Below, in pieces: positions 52,407 through 64,000 of a stretch of DNA of 64,000 bases (positions are counted from its first letter, which is position 1; each line of letters starts with the position of its first letter). The position numbers and the translations under genes are program-made. Source of the DNA: Antedon mediterranea (Eukaryota > Echinodermata > Crinoidea > Comatulida > Antedonidae); the NCBI RefSeq assembly GCF_964355755.1, contig NC_092680.1, forward strand, positions 873,001-937,000. Reading direction: 5' to 3'. The notes beneath the pieces are model-generated. The model saw nothing but the letters and a program-made list of their open reading frames with translations. It made no database searches and was not told where the DNA came from.

Positions 52407-55400
52407 TTAATACAAATGGCGACTGTAAGCAGCAGACATATGTCGGCTGGAGTCAGCATGGAGTTCAGATGAGTAGGTAGATGTGTATGGAGAATCGTAG
52501 GCTGATGAATGACCTCCTAGGCCTAGCGGGCTTATCAAACTATCAAGTCCAGAGTTGCTTAGTCTGTAACGTTGAGCTTTTCGTTCAGCTTCATACCAAG
52601 AAAAATCAATTTGAGAGTTCGATTTGAAGGGATCGTAACTTGCATAGTGACCATGTTCACCTGCTGCTGATCTAAGATGGTTGTTGTGTCGATCTGTGTA
52701 GACGTTTAATTCGTTCTTGTTGATAAGTTTATCAGATTCTTTCTCGCCAAGGTACATTGAAACAAGTAGGTCGATGTAGGTACCATTTTCTTCGTCTCTT
52801 ACAGGATGATGTGGGTTGAGTGGCGTAAGTGATTTGTTGGAATGTGTGCTGCTGGTTGAATGTTGTGGAAGAGTATTGTGGCTACTGGTTCCACAAGATG
52901 TTGTCACTGCCATATCATTTCTTGCACCTGCTATCGTAGCTAACACTGTTTCAGCAGAAGTAGAAGTCGACGTCACTGGATTTGGTGAGTGGCTGACGAC
53001 TGATGAACATGGTGACGATGCTGAACTTGCTGGTGATGGTGAATGATAAACAGGTGATTTTGGTCGGCCAGCTAGACCTTCTTCGCCAAACGCTGCACTG
53101 ATGTCGAAGATATCTGAGAAAGACGGCAGATCAAGGTTGATTGATACTGGTGCAGGCGCTGGTTTATCGGCTGACTGCTCGCTGGAAATCTTTCGTCGTT
53201 TAGGTTCAATTGGTAGAAGTTCAGGAGGGCCACGTTTCTTTGGTGGCATGCACATGTTTGTCATCGTTGTTGAAGGTGCAGAGCATGGAACATTAACTGG
53301 TGAAGATGCCATTGGTAATTCAGCTGCTTGTTGAAATGCTGTTGAAATAATATCAGCTCCAGAAGACAACATGACGTTGGTAGACACAGACACAATAGGA
53401 GTGAGTTCTGGCACGTTGTGTTGAGACACAGTAGATGAGTTAAACGAGTGAAGATTAGCCTCAGTGTTTGGTACTTCCTGTTCTTTTGGTGAAACCAAGA
53501 TTGATCTTAAATCATGATTAGTGTTCAATATGGTATCTGGAATAGTTGTGTTGTGCTTGATAGGAGAATAACCAAATGATGTTCCTGCTCGTGACGTATA
53601 TCCATTTGTTGCTGCTTGAGAAATTGGAATGGTTGCAGATGGGTGTGAATCGAAACCAGTAGCGTCATCACAAAACGGATCATACGAACAACTATCAGCG
53701 GCGTCAACGTAACTATGATGATAGGTTTCTTCAGCAATACTTCCAGTGTTCATAACATGAGGAACTGCGCCGTAGCTTTGAAATCGGTAAGCATCTTGTG
53801 CATGCGTAGGAGCATACCAGCCATCGTTTAGTAGTTGGTGATGTTGGTAGTAGTTGCCGTAGGAATGCATCGAAGACTGGAAAGATTCAGATAAACCATT
53901 TTCATTCTTGACTCTATGGTCCCAGTTAGCTTGGACGTTGTATGCACTTTCATCACTCGGGATCAGAGATGACTTCATTTCGTGGTCATCTGGAACAATT
54001 CCTTGGACTTCCCGGAGCTGTCGGGCTACACGGTCGACACGGCTGAATGATTTGTGTATTTGTACGCCCTACAAAAACAAAATAATGATTGGTAAGTTTT
54101 CTTGTAAAATATGCAATAAAAGAAAAAACAATGGAATAGCATTCTATAACATTTCTTTGAAAGTGCTATTGAAATTACATAAACAATGTTATTGTCTGCA
54201 AAGCCAAATTTCTTCCTGTAGATGACGTGTTTTATCAGTTATTATGCAACAAATGTTTTGTGTTGTTAGCTTTATGGTTGAACAATAGTAGAAATAAAGC
54301 TATTTATAATATGCATTCAATAAGCGATACAATTGCACATTCCTTCCTGGGTAAGATAAATTTATGGAAACGTGTCTGTACATGTTGTTTGGCAAATTAA
54401 TCAAATGTAATATATTTGAATTAAATGTAAATATAAAATCTACTATATAGGGTACGAACTGTGGAATAAAAACGCATTAATTGTTTGAAATAGTAAAATT
54501 AACGTACCACTTTCTTGCATATCTCCTTTGGTCGTTCGTGTCTGTTCCTTCTGTGGTATTCGAGAAGAGCAATTTTAGCCATTGAGGTTGTTTTAACTAC
54601 GTCTGGTCTTGGATGGTCATGTACACCCTTAGCTTGAAACACAATCACAGAGTCTAAATTAGAAAAACAAAGTCGAAGTGATTAGCATATTTATAAAATT
54701 AACGAAAAATAAATGAAGGGTTCCAATAAAAATAAAACAAGAAAAGCAAGATTGAAAGAGGAATTTTATAAAAAAGAATAAATAATGTAGGCTTATAAAT
54801 AGCATTAAGCACTTTAGCAATGCGATATAAAAATGTTAATTTGTTAAAGCTTCTTTTAAATTTTAATTAAACGAAACGAAATATAAATACGCTAAAATTG
54901 TTTTAATCGAATTAAAATGATTAGGCCCCTATTTGGCGAAAGAAAGAAATAGATATTGGTCTAGATAAAACATTAATATTTGTTTTTAAGAATAAAATGT
55001 TTACAGCAAAAATAGCATGTTTCTATCCGAGTCTGTTTTAATATTTTTGCGATAATTAATTTTTATCATTCAATAGTAGAATTAGAAATAGTACATTAGA
55101 TAAAATAAATATAAACTTACCAGTTACTCTCCAAAAATGGGTCACTGGATAGCCTCCTTTTCCGGTACAAGGAACGTGGGTTAGCTTTCCTCCACATCCA
55201 GGTCTAGGACAAGACTTCTCTGATTGTTTTCGCCTTGCACGATCGGATGTAGCTGGCCGCACGGACACCATTTCTCCGGACTGACTTCTACATTGTGCTT
55301 TGCTGCATACAAACACGCCTAAAAGAATACAATTTGTAATATAATATTACTTAATAGAGATATTGTTGTTACATGTAGACGTTTTGCACTTGAACGTACA

Positions 55401-56891
55401 GTCAATGGGCTGCTACAGCTGCCCGAGTGAGGGTAGCACGAGCGCTCTTCAATTAATATCGTTCGCCGGTCGCGTGGCTTAACCCGCCGCAATAATTCAT
55501 GCGGCGCGTGTACCAACTCCGTGCAACAGGTATTTACTCAGTGTTGCACAATAGAAAAAGTGGTTCGACGTCAAAAGTTAAAGGATGGTTACTTACCGAG
55601 ACAAGATTTCTTGAGTACTTTCTTGTTGTGATTATTTGTATTACGCATTGCCCAGCCACTCAGATGTTTTCTAGCGTCGTGGTCTTTAGGATTGTATCGT
55701 AGTGTAACATCGCCTTCAATCCATTCTTCGAACAGATCAAACTGAAAATAGAAAACAAAAAAAAATGTATTGCAGATAACTGTGATATACAACAATAGAC
55801 ATGCAAGGACCCACCATTGTGTATCCATTTATTTTATATTATCATGTACTTTGCTTTCTACAGTACATCAACTTTTTGAACTAAGATTTTTTTTTCAACT
55901 ATTTAAAAGATTACTTATAAATTATTTTGAAGGTACATTTTTTAAGCAATGACATACTTTGTGAAATATTGATTAAGTAATATTTTAACTATAAATTATC
56001 AACTTTTTGAACTAAGATCCTTTTTCAATTTAAAACTATTTAAATCATCATTGATTATAAAATTATTAAAATTAAAAAATGTTATTAAAGTTACATTTTT
56101 TAAGCAGACATACTTCGTGAAATATTTAAGGTAGAAAAGTAAGGAAGGAAAATCAAAGTGAATTCCTATCATTCATTTCATGTGTTTAAGAAGAATACGC
56201 GCATGCGCTTTGAAGCCTCGTTTGTTTTGTTTAATTCTAACAATCAATTGTCTTTTTTGTTAAAAGGTCAAATTTATGGGCGTCCCTTGTATCTATGAAA
56301 GAATAGAGTAACACAAATAGGGCTAGTAGTAATAATCCATACAAACAGTATTAAACTAAATTAATTATTATATGATATGATACTTTAGTAGATATTAGTA
56401 TTTTTACTTTTCGGTTTATATAAATATAATAATAATAAAGTAATATATTTTAACATTAAATTGCAGTAATGTATAAAATACTGCAGTAAAGAATTATAAT
56501 ACCGTACATGGTGAATAACACTGTTAGCGAAGATAATATCTATAACCGAATAACTAACTTAAAAGTACAGTTGTAAAAAGTACTAAAACTTAAAATAGTA
56601 GAAAATTAAATTTTAAGAATTACAATCATCAATTTAGCAAACATGCCTACAGCAAATAAACATAAACCAAAATCTTATACTATTAAAAAAATATATTATA
56701 ATGATGATTACCTTTTCAATTTTCTTCTTTGGTTTTTTAATGTCATCTTTCTGAACTCTTGTTTTAGCCTTTTTTCCAGAGGATGTTGGTACAACTGCTA
56801 CATCATCCATTTCGCTTTTGATTGGTACTGAGAACTCTTTCCACAGACCGTCCATTGTATTATATGAACTAAAAGTGGATTGAAACTTCAT
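52407..56891 (-). CDS. gcm: Glial cells missing (Gcm) transcription factor, complete, 5 coding exons
   Basis: Zinc-containing DNA-binding regulator of cell fate; in sea urchins gcm drives pigment-cell fate downstream of Notch. Exons on the minus strand: 56712-56891, 55597-55741, 55121-55318, 54508-54653, 52407-54068. They total 2331 nt and encode 776 aa, with GT-AG borders and consistent phases. The Gcm domain covers about residues 61-215: [21 protein letters not shown], a C145-x4-C150 pair, [10 protein letters not shown] (163-172), and [12 protein letters not shown] (180-191). Residue 133 is Ser (RPATSDRAR) where vertebrate Gcm has Cys (AICDKAR). The single 3' exon encodes a 553-residue Ser/Thr/His-rich tail with no known domain and a basic PPKKRG...EPKRRK patch near residues 497-516, a possible nuclear-localisation signal. 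A TATA box lies about 100 bp upstream of the ATG. The tail is unusually long compared with mammalian GCM1. Confidence 0.97.
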
Positions 56892-56990
56892 GGTTAAGTT
56901 GATTTATCAAAAAACAATGATCAAAATTAACCATGTAAGCACTTACTGACCAGTAGAATTATAAATGATATGAGTGGTGTCCGGCCCAAC

Positions 56991-56997
56991 TTTTATA
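56991..56997 (-). promoter_or_regulatory. gcm: TATA box of the gcm gene
   Basis: The minus strand reads TATAAAA here, 100 bp upstream of the gcm ATG. This predicts transcription start near 56961-56967 and a short 5' UTR. The flank is locally GC-richer than the surrounding AT-rich DNA. Confidence 0.6.
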
Positions 56998-57957
56998 CAG
57001 TAACTCCAAGTCGCTGGGACAACTATAACGCGCGCTGATTGGTTAGTTTCTGTCGCGTGCCGGGTTACAATACAAAGATCTTTTATCTGAGCTGGGAGGA
57101 GTGACGTGTGGTCGGGGGCTTGCCTGGAGCCTAGCAAGCACACGCACCGATCAGGCTCACATAATCTCCACGTTAAACAATAGTTTATTGGCCCGGGTGG
57201 CTGGTTAATACATTGGATTTTTTTTATACGATCAAATAATGATTAATGTTAAGATCATAGTAAATTATAATATTTGTACTACATTAAAACATTATAATTA
57301 AACATATTTGCGGACACTTTTCTCAATTATGTGTACACGTGGGAGAGGTTTACGTAAATACGATCATAAGTGGCCTGAAGCATAGGGATACGAATGCCTG
57401 AAGTGATTCTATAAATCAGTGTACTATCCCGTAAGGATTAAAAGTCGATTATTAACTTAACGAATTCATTAATGTTTAGCTATAATACACAAACAAAAAA
57501 GCACGTCAGGATTTTTTCTAAAAGACAAAATTACGACTCCATTCCCAAAGACTTGTAATAAGACTTTGTTTATGTAGAACATATTGTGTATATTATGTTT
57601 GTCTTGTGAAACTCTGAGGGTCCCTAATGATCAGAAATTGCTGGATGGATCGCTCTCGTTAAATATGGTTAAAAAAATAAGCATAATATCTTATAGGTGT
57701 GCTTTTATTATACTCTTTTTCATGATAAAAATATTATTTTATTGAATAAATCTATCTGGGCTAGATGAATTGATGAATTATCATTATTAGATATCTTTAG
57801 ATTGAACACTGTATAATATATAATATACTATACTATATAATATACTAGATTTAAACAATATTGAATATATGACGGGCCATGATGATTTCAGTCTGAACCA
57901 TAAATGGAATAATTCCCCCATAGGCCTATATTTAATACATTTATTTAAAGCATAAAA

Positions 57958-58038
57958 TTATATTAACATTATATTAACATTATATTAACATTATATTAAC
58001 ATTATATTAACATTATATTAACATTATATTAACATTAT
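57958..58038. repeat. 11-bp tandem repeat, about 7 copies
   Basis: Perfect units of ATTATATTAAC about 1 kb upstream of the gcm promoter. Confidence 0.93.
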
Positions 58039-60090
58039 GAAGATTAGTTTACAAACGTGTTTAGAAAACCAATAAGTGATATATTTTTTGTTTCCTCAAT
58101 TTCTGCAGGAGTTTTCTCTGATCGGTACCTATCGATACAACAGAGGGGACCCTCTTGAGTTTAATCGTGTTTTGCTCCGATGACCTTTCTTTCAACTATA
58201 TTATTATCAATATCTACGGGTGAGTAAATGTTGTTTTATTGTTGATACATGGTCAATATAATACTAAATAGACCATATAATTCAAATGTTGTTTAAATGG
58301 TACTTCGAACCAGGGATTCAATCTTCTGTTAGTGTTAGAACCAGTAAAACTTTAATAATTTGATAATTTGAAAAAATCACAATTTTCATTATCCGGTTCT
58401 GCCTGCTTTATTACTAAAGAAATAAAAATGTATATTAGGCCTAATGTATCATGTATCACTCATAAGCCAGAATTGGCTGGTCTGATAAAGATTTTAAAAA
58501 ATGTATCGATTAGCTTGGCAAATGAGGATTTTAGCCTACTATACTCATAAGGTATGTATGGCTCAATACTTCAAGCCTATACATAACGTGTAACAAATGA
58601 ATGGTGGCATAGTGCACAGAAGTAAACTAAATCTTGGTAGTCTACCTCATAAGAAGTGTACAGCCATATTACTATATAATTTGTTTTAAAGAAATGGATT
58701 TATATACACCGGAATCCTCTTTGTATATTGGAGATACTTAGAGTCTAAATTCCAAACAAAGTAAAAATTAAATGAAGTGAGGGTCAAACGTTTATTTTTA
58801 AAGTATAGTTTGACTAGAAAGAAGCTGGGGTTAATGTTCGTATCATCTTTGTTTACGCGTTGTCTAATCATAAACTATAACTTATTATATTTAACATTAA
58901 TAATAATATTTAATATTCGACATTAAGCCTAAATGTTTATATTAAAGGCATGATTGAATCAAATACTAGGATGTTGGGTGTGTACTTGTGCGGGTCGGTT
59001 GAAATTAATAGCGTCGGCATATTGGAATACAAAGCCTTCGGTAGTGTTTGGAAAGCCTCTAGTTTAGGGAGGATCATAGCGCTTCACCTTCGGGGAGGGG
59101 TCTAATAACAATGCATTCGCTGTAAAGCTATGTTGGTCTTTGTTATCACCATTGTTATAAGCGCGGTGCATTGTGATCAAAGAGAGAGCGACTTCGCCAT
59201 AACATTAACAATGTAATATATCAAATTTGGACGTATTTTATCATAAAACGAAATTTGTAGAAGAAAAAAAAATTCTTATTTTTTTAAATCAAATAAAAAT
59301 TACCAAACAGAAGAAACTTTATTATTTTATATACCTTTGATATCTTTTATTAAAACGTAATGATAACCCAACAAATTGAACTCGCGATATCATATAAAGT
59401 CCCGTGGCTATACCGTGTACTATTATTATTATAAATTAATTAAATAATAATAATATTAATACGTCTATCTTATAGAGCTTACTGCAAAAAGCATATAAGC
59501 ACTTCACGTTACCACCCCTGTAAAGTTTTGGATCAAACACGTCTGGAAAAATACTCCCATAATTAGTAAATATGATTTTAACAAACTCATCCTACACAAT
59601 ATTAGTATTACAATTCTGGTATGTTCACACACCAGGCCGCCTCACTGCATTCATACTGAAATATGATAAATTATTACGATTGACTAGTCTGTAAGCTTGA
59701 ATGAATAAATTAAAACAACTATAAAATGAAAGTACAGTTATTCTGTAATAATATTAATTATAAACAAACATCAGATTAAACAATCATGTATAGTATTTAA
59801 TCATCATACTAATTAGCAATAATAAAACTTAAAAGTAATGACTCCTTAGGCCTATTTTTCTTGTCCAAACTGTTTTTTATATTTCTTTTGGCTTTAAAAA
59901 ATTAATAAAGTACAGTACTAACGGTATTTGAAATGATAAACTGAATTTTTGTTTTTTTTAAACGTATATATCAATCATAATTAATGGTAGGCCTATATTA
60001 ATTATTGTTTTATTGATAATTAGAAGCTTTGTCATATTTGATTCAGATAATGATACTAAGGACAGCCTTTTAATGCCCAGTATATGCTTA

Positions 60091-60350
60091 AGCTCTGTCT
60101 ACACTATCAAACTAGTTTGACAAAAAAGTGTGATGTGCCCAAGTATTTTATTTTATTTTATTCAATCGAAACCACAGCGATAATTACCGCCACTCATGGT
60201 TTGATACAAAGTTGTATGTATAAATATGGTAGTTATATGCCCAAATATGGTAGTGATATTCCCAAATATGGTAGTTATATGACATCATCATGTCCATTAT
60301 GGGCACATCACATTTTTTTGTTGCATAACGTTTGATAGTGTAGACAGAGA
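60091..60350. mobile_element. MITE family 1 copy with nested insertion
   Basis: The ends are AGCTCTGTCTACACTATCAA and TTTGATAGTGTAGACAGAGA, with TTA on both outer flanks. About 78 bp of unrelated sequence (TTTTA repeats and following) interrupt it after GATGTGCCCAAGT. Three TATGGTAGT monomers follow. Confidence 0.85.
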
Positions 60351-63300
60351 TTTAGATTTTCTACGTACATACTCATGTCTGCCTGCATTTTTGTTCTCCA
60401 TACCAAAAATATTCGTTTTTGCATGCCGTACAAAAGTTCCCGTTACATATATATTTGATCGTAATTAAATGTACGCATTATGTTGTTTGCACTCAATTTA
60501 ATGGTATTTAATCAGATCCTACTTGGATATGTTATAACTAATCCTAAGTTTAAATCGTGTTAATTAATTATAGAATTCAACTATTCGTTTTAATAAACAT
60601 CTGCAGCTGCCAGTGGGCGTGTAATTATTACTTGTAGTAGGCCTATAGGGTAAAAAAAAGAAATGTATCTTGTTTAAAAGCCTAAGCCCGGAGATTATCA
60701 TCTTTAATTTAGCTAGCCAAATGTCTGTTTCTACCTTGAAGTAAAGACTACAGCATATTGCATTTATTTTTGCTAAATTTAAAAAAAAAAAAAATTGATT
60801 TTCCAAAGTACGTGACTGAAAATAAGAACAAAATTGTGCTCTATATGTGTGTGTTTGCAGCCTATCCACACTCACTCCCACACTCCAACTATGTAGCCTA
60901 AAGAATGGTCAATCATCAAAGCACATATACAGTATCAGAATGTCTGTTCATGATAGTCAGTTAATATTTATAAAACAATTATTTGTTTTACATAATCATA
61001 ATAGGATTTTCTTTAAAAGTTGTCTTTGATTTATTACAATTGCTGAAAGTGTGTTTGCTGAATGGTTTATCCAACAGCTTGCTGATAAAACTAACAACAT
61101 CCTGATGATAAATTGACCTGTCATCCACTTGTCTATAATATCAATAGGCACGCGAGCAATATACTAATAGAACATTATTTAACGAATGTATAACCACCGG
61201 GCACAAATCGTGTGGGCACGCGAACACAATACCTTACGTAACACTACAACCTATTGTTTTTGCTTCAAACTTTTCTACTTGTATTTTTGCTAGGAAGTAA
61301 CTTGATACATTTAATTGTACACTTACACTTGTATTGTGTTTGTGATAGTTGAACAACAATCTAAATCATTGTATTATGGTAAAGCTGCATCCTCTGCTAA
61401 GTTGATGTAATAAGGGGCAGATGGAACGTGATAGGGGCTGTACACAATAGCAAGCGTGTGGTCACTGTCATTAACAACTCATATCCACTACAAAGGTCTA
61501 AACGATGATCACTTTTTTGTTTACATTTTATTTCTACTGCTACTTTTATTCAAAACCGAAAGGTTCACTTGTCAACTATCAGTTGATTTTATTTAATACA
61601 CTTTTACTATATTTTGTTTTGTATTCATTTGTGTAAAGTAATGATCTGCTGTATGTATTGATGTAAATTGGTTAGGATGGCGATTGTGTAGGGGTTGATA
61701 GTTTCTTTTGCCTTTATACTTTTCTGTATGTAAATTAATTAATTGTTATATTTTATATTGTTATTGTGAAGGATGCACATATGTGCTAAGTGTGTCACCG
61801 ATCTAAAGGTGTAATTCCAACTAGGCCTTAATAAATAAACTTGGTTTAACAATGATGGTTGATTCAACCTGCTAGTGGCGGTTTCATCGCTGTTGGTTGA
61901 CAACTGAATAAAATAAAATAAAAAAACAAACAAAATCTCCATACTGCGCAGGCAATTAAAGTGTATATCATTCAATTATATTATTTACTTATTTAATGAT
62001 ATGCCTCAGAGTAAATCGATATCTATTTGTTCTTGTCAAGATAATATGTTTACAAAAACAACATTAATTTAAACATAACATGTTTTTCAATACTTTATTA
62101 TACTGTAACATTATGACTAATCATGATTTGGCATATATTATATTTTATATATTTCGTTTTCTTTTTTTTTTTAACTTTCAATGGTATCCAATGAATCCAT
62201 ACGTTTGATATTTTGATCATGTGGAAATAAGAAGTACCGTAATAAAACATTTCTCCGTTGTAGCGATAAATCAATCATATTTCACAAATCAATATTATAT
62301 ATAATATTATTTTTTTTAAATAGGCCTAAAATTATTATAATTCCATGTGTAAATTCACACAATTTACCTAAAGTCTTTTGTTTATTATATTCGCTAACAA
62401 AGAATAAGTTCTCGCTCCATCCAATCGCTATAATAATTGTATCGTCGTGTTATAAGATACTATTACGGTATACCTACCCGGTAAGTTTGACTCGCGTACG
62501 GTGATATACCAGTAACATATTAACACTACCATGCTCTCTTTGAAGGAACAATAGAATAATTTGAAACACTTTTTAATATTTTCACGGGTACAAACAATTC
62601 TCATTCGTAAAGAATATGCAAATTAGATCAAACAGTGCACATTATTAATTTTAATTACACTTTCGAGGTGAAAGAAATAAAATATATTTCTTTCGTTATC
62701 TAAGTCTTGATTAAGAAATAGATAAACTAAAAAAATGAAGAATTATAATTCGTTCGGTGGGTACTCCTTTTGTACACATTATGGTATAGAACAGTACCGT
62801 AGTAAACTTGACAAAATAAAATAGTTAAAATCTGTAAAATGCATTAAAAATTAATAATGATGTAATATATAGCTATTACAGAAGTGAAAACTGCGGGACT
62901 AATATGAAAATATTAGTTTGTTTCTTTCAGTATACAAGATACCCAGGAATGGTTAAGTCTTTAAAATGTTTTAATATTTGCCATTATTGAAACTATTAAA
63001 TGTTGAATTTTCAATAGTAACTCCTAGTATAACTCCTACACAATATCACATAGCGAAATCAATGCTATTTGGAAAGCTCGCTTGCGTGTCGCGCGCCGCG
63101 AACGGATATCTCCATATTGGTGAATCTCCGTATTTGGTGATGGGTTTCCTGACATTCAGGATGACACTTAGTATGATTATGCTAATTATTACATCGTGAT
63201 GATAACGAGTATTTTAAATGATGGTATTTTATATACAAAAGAATCTAAAGGTTCGGCCTATCGTATTTTAATTTATTCAGATTTGTTGTAAAAGAATTTA

Positions 63301-63480
63301 GTTACAAACAGTACAACACGACACAGGCACGTGGCGGGTATTCTCTATCATTGTTCCCTTGAGTTTATTATATAATAATTAGTTATAAACAAATTAGAAT
63401 TTCTAAGTTATTATTGATAGGTACAGTACAATAGTTACACTAATACTTATGATGGTATTTCGGTGAAAAACAAAAAGACT

Positions 63481-63540
63481 GGTCAATCTAGCCATCCATT
63501 GGTCAATCTAGCCATCCATTGGTCAATCTAGCCATCCATT
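63481..63540. repeat. 20-bp tandem repeat, 3 copies
   Basis: Three perfect copies of GGTCAATCTAGCCATCCATT. Confidence 0.95.
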
Positions 63541-64000
63541 GATCGTCGCGAAAAAATGAGTAAACTCTATTAGCAATATCACACTTGTAGTCAGACAGTA
63601 GCAGCATTCTTGTAGGCCTATATGAATATATTATTGTTGAATAAAAACTCCGAACGTTTTTTTAGTTTTTCCATTTTAATCTAGTTCGGCTTTCTTGTGT
63701 TAATTTACTCCAACTCATAAGTCGTTTATTGTCAAACTGTTCATCATTTCGGCCACCTAATATTCGACTTACGGGGAAACGACCTGCGTAAGTGGAAGAA
63801 AAATAAATAAAAGACTAGACTTTGATTTCTGCAATATTTATTAGTTTGATAATTATTTATTATATTAACAAACGCGCCTAATCCTTCTCATGATTGTATT
63901 GTATGCAGCCTATACTATAAAAGCTTAATTTTCGGACCATATTTTCTCTTTTTTCCTGTTGTTATAGCCTAGGTGAACTTACAAAATAAAATTAATCGAA

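Larger units (their letters stand above)
57144..64000. other. Long upstream region of gcm, no gene seen
   Basis: About 6.9 kb of AT-rich DNA upstream of gcm, with only MITE and microsatellite features. Short frames (58368, 60847, 61739, 62978) lack domains. It is a likely place for gcm regulatory modules, but none can be identified without comparative data. Confidence 0.4.

Noticed and set aside
57538-57612. Similarity to 45330-45400 (CCAAAGACTTTGTTTAT-like segments) as a mobile element
   Set aside because: The shared stretch is short and its ends could not be defined, so it is not listed as an element.

Overview
This is nuclear DNA from a marine invertebrate animal, most likely an ambulacrarian and probably an echinoderm. 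The evidence is AT-rich sequence, long GT-AG introns, scattered AGGCCTA motifs, a glial-cells-missing (Gcm) gene, and a dense load of short non-autonomous transposons and minisatellites. The class cannot be fixed from sequence alone. There are no bacterial features. Four multi-exon genes were reconstructed by hand with consistent intron phases and family conservation. Three smaller genes are less certain. Layout: (1) 1-9.3 kb, minus strand: the 5' nine coding exons of a SMAP-type ArfGAP gene, running off the left edge, with several transposons and a 42-bp minisatellite in its introns. (2) 12.2-16.2 kb, plus: a complete ten-exon palmitoyl-protein thioesterase 1 (PPT1) gene of 306 aa, whose catalytic Ser, Asp and His fall at residues 115, 233 and 289, the same numbers as in human PPT1. 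(3) 18.1-19.2 kb, plus: a two-exon Myb/SANT-like protein gene. (4) 20.8-21.2 kb, plus: an intronless fatty-acid-binding-protein-like gene. (5) 21.2-26 kb: a repeat-rich block with a 5'-truncated LINE whose uninterrupted target is preserved 2.4 kb away, a tandem duplication, and a 2-kb repeat carrying a tRNA-derived SINE; an inverted copy of that repeat lies at 10-11.6 kb. (6) 28.4-28.8 kb, plus: an unrecognised single-pass membrane protein or terminal exon. (7) 29.7-43.6 kb, plus: a complete seven-exon TMEM65 gene of 249 aa, inflated by minisatellites and transposons. (8) 52.4-56.9 kb, minus: a complete five-exon Gcm transcription factor gene of 776 aa with a TATA box. (9) 57-64 kb: AT-rich upstream DNA with no gene seen. 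The genes do not form a pathway. SMAP acts in Arf/clathrin trafficking, PPT1 in lysosomal depalmitoylation, TMEM65 in the mitochondrial inner membrane, and Gcm in cell-fate control. The most unusual signal is a set of five 23-34 bp palindromic inserts in the first 18 kb. Most begin ATGGA and end TCCAT, and each sits between direct repeats of about 8-9 bp of the form G...C. They look like extremely small transposon-like insertions. A second theme is that two unrelated MITE families each contain internal segments amplified into tandem arrays.
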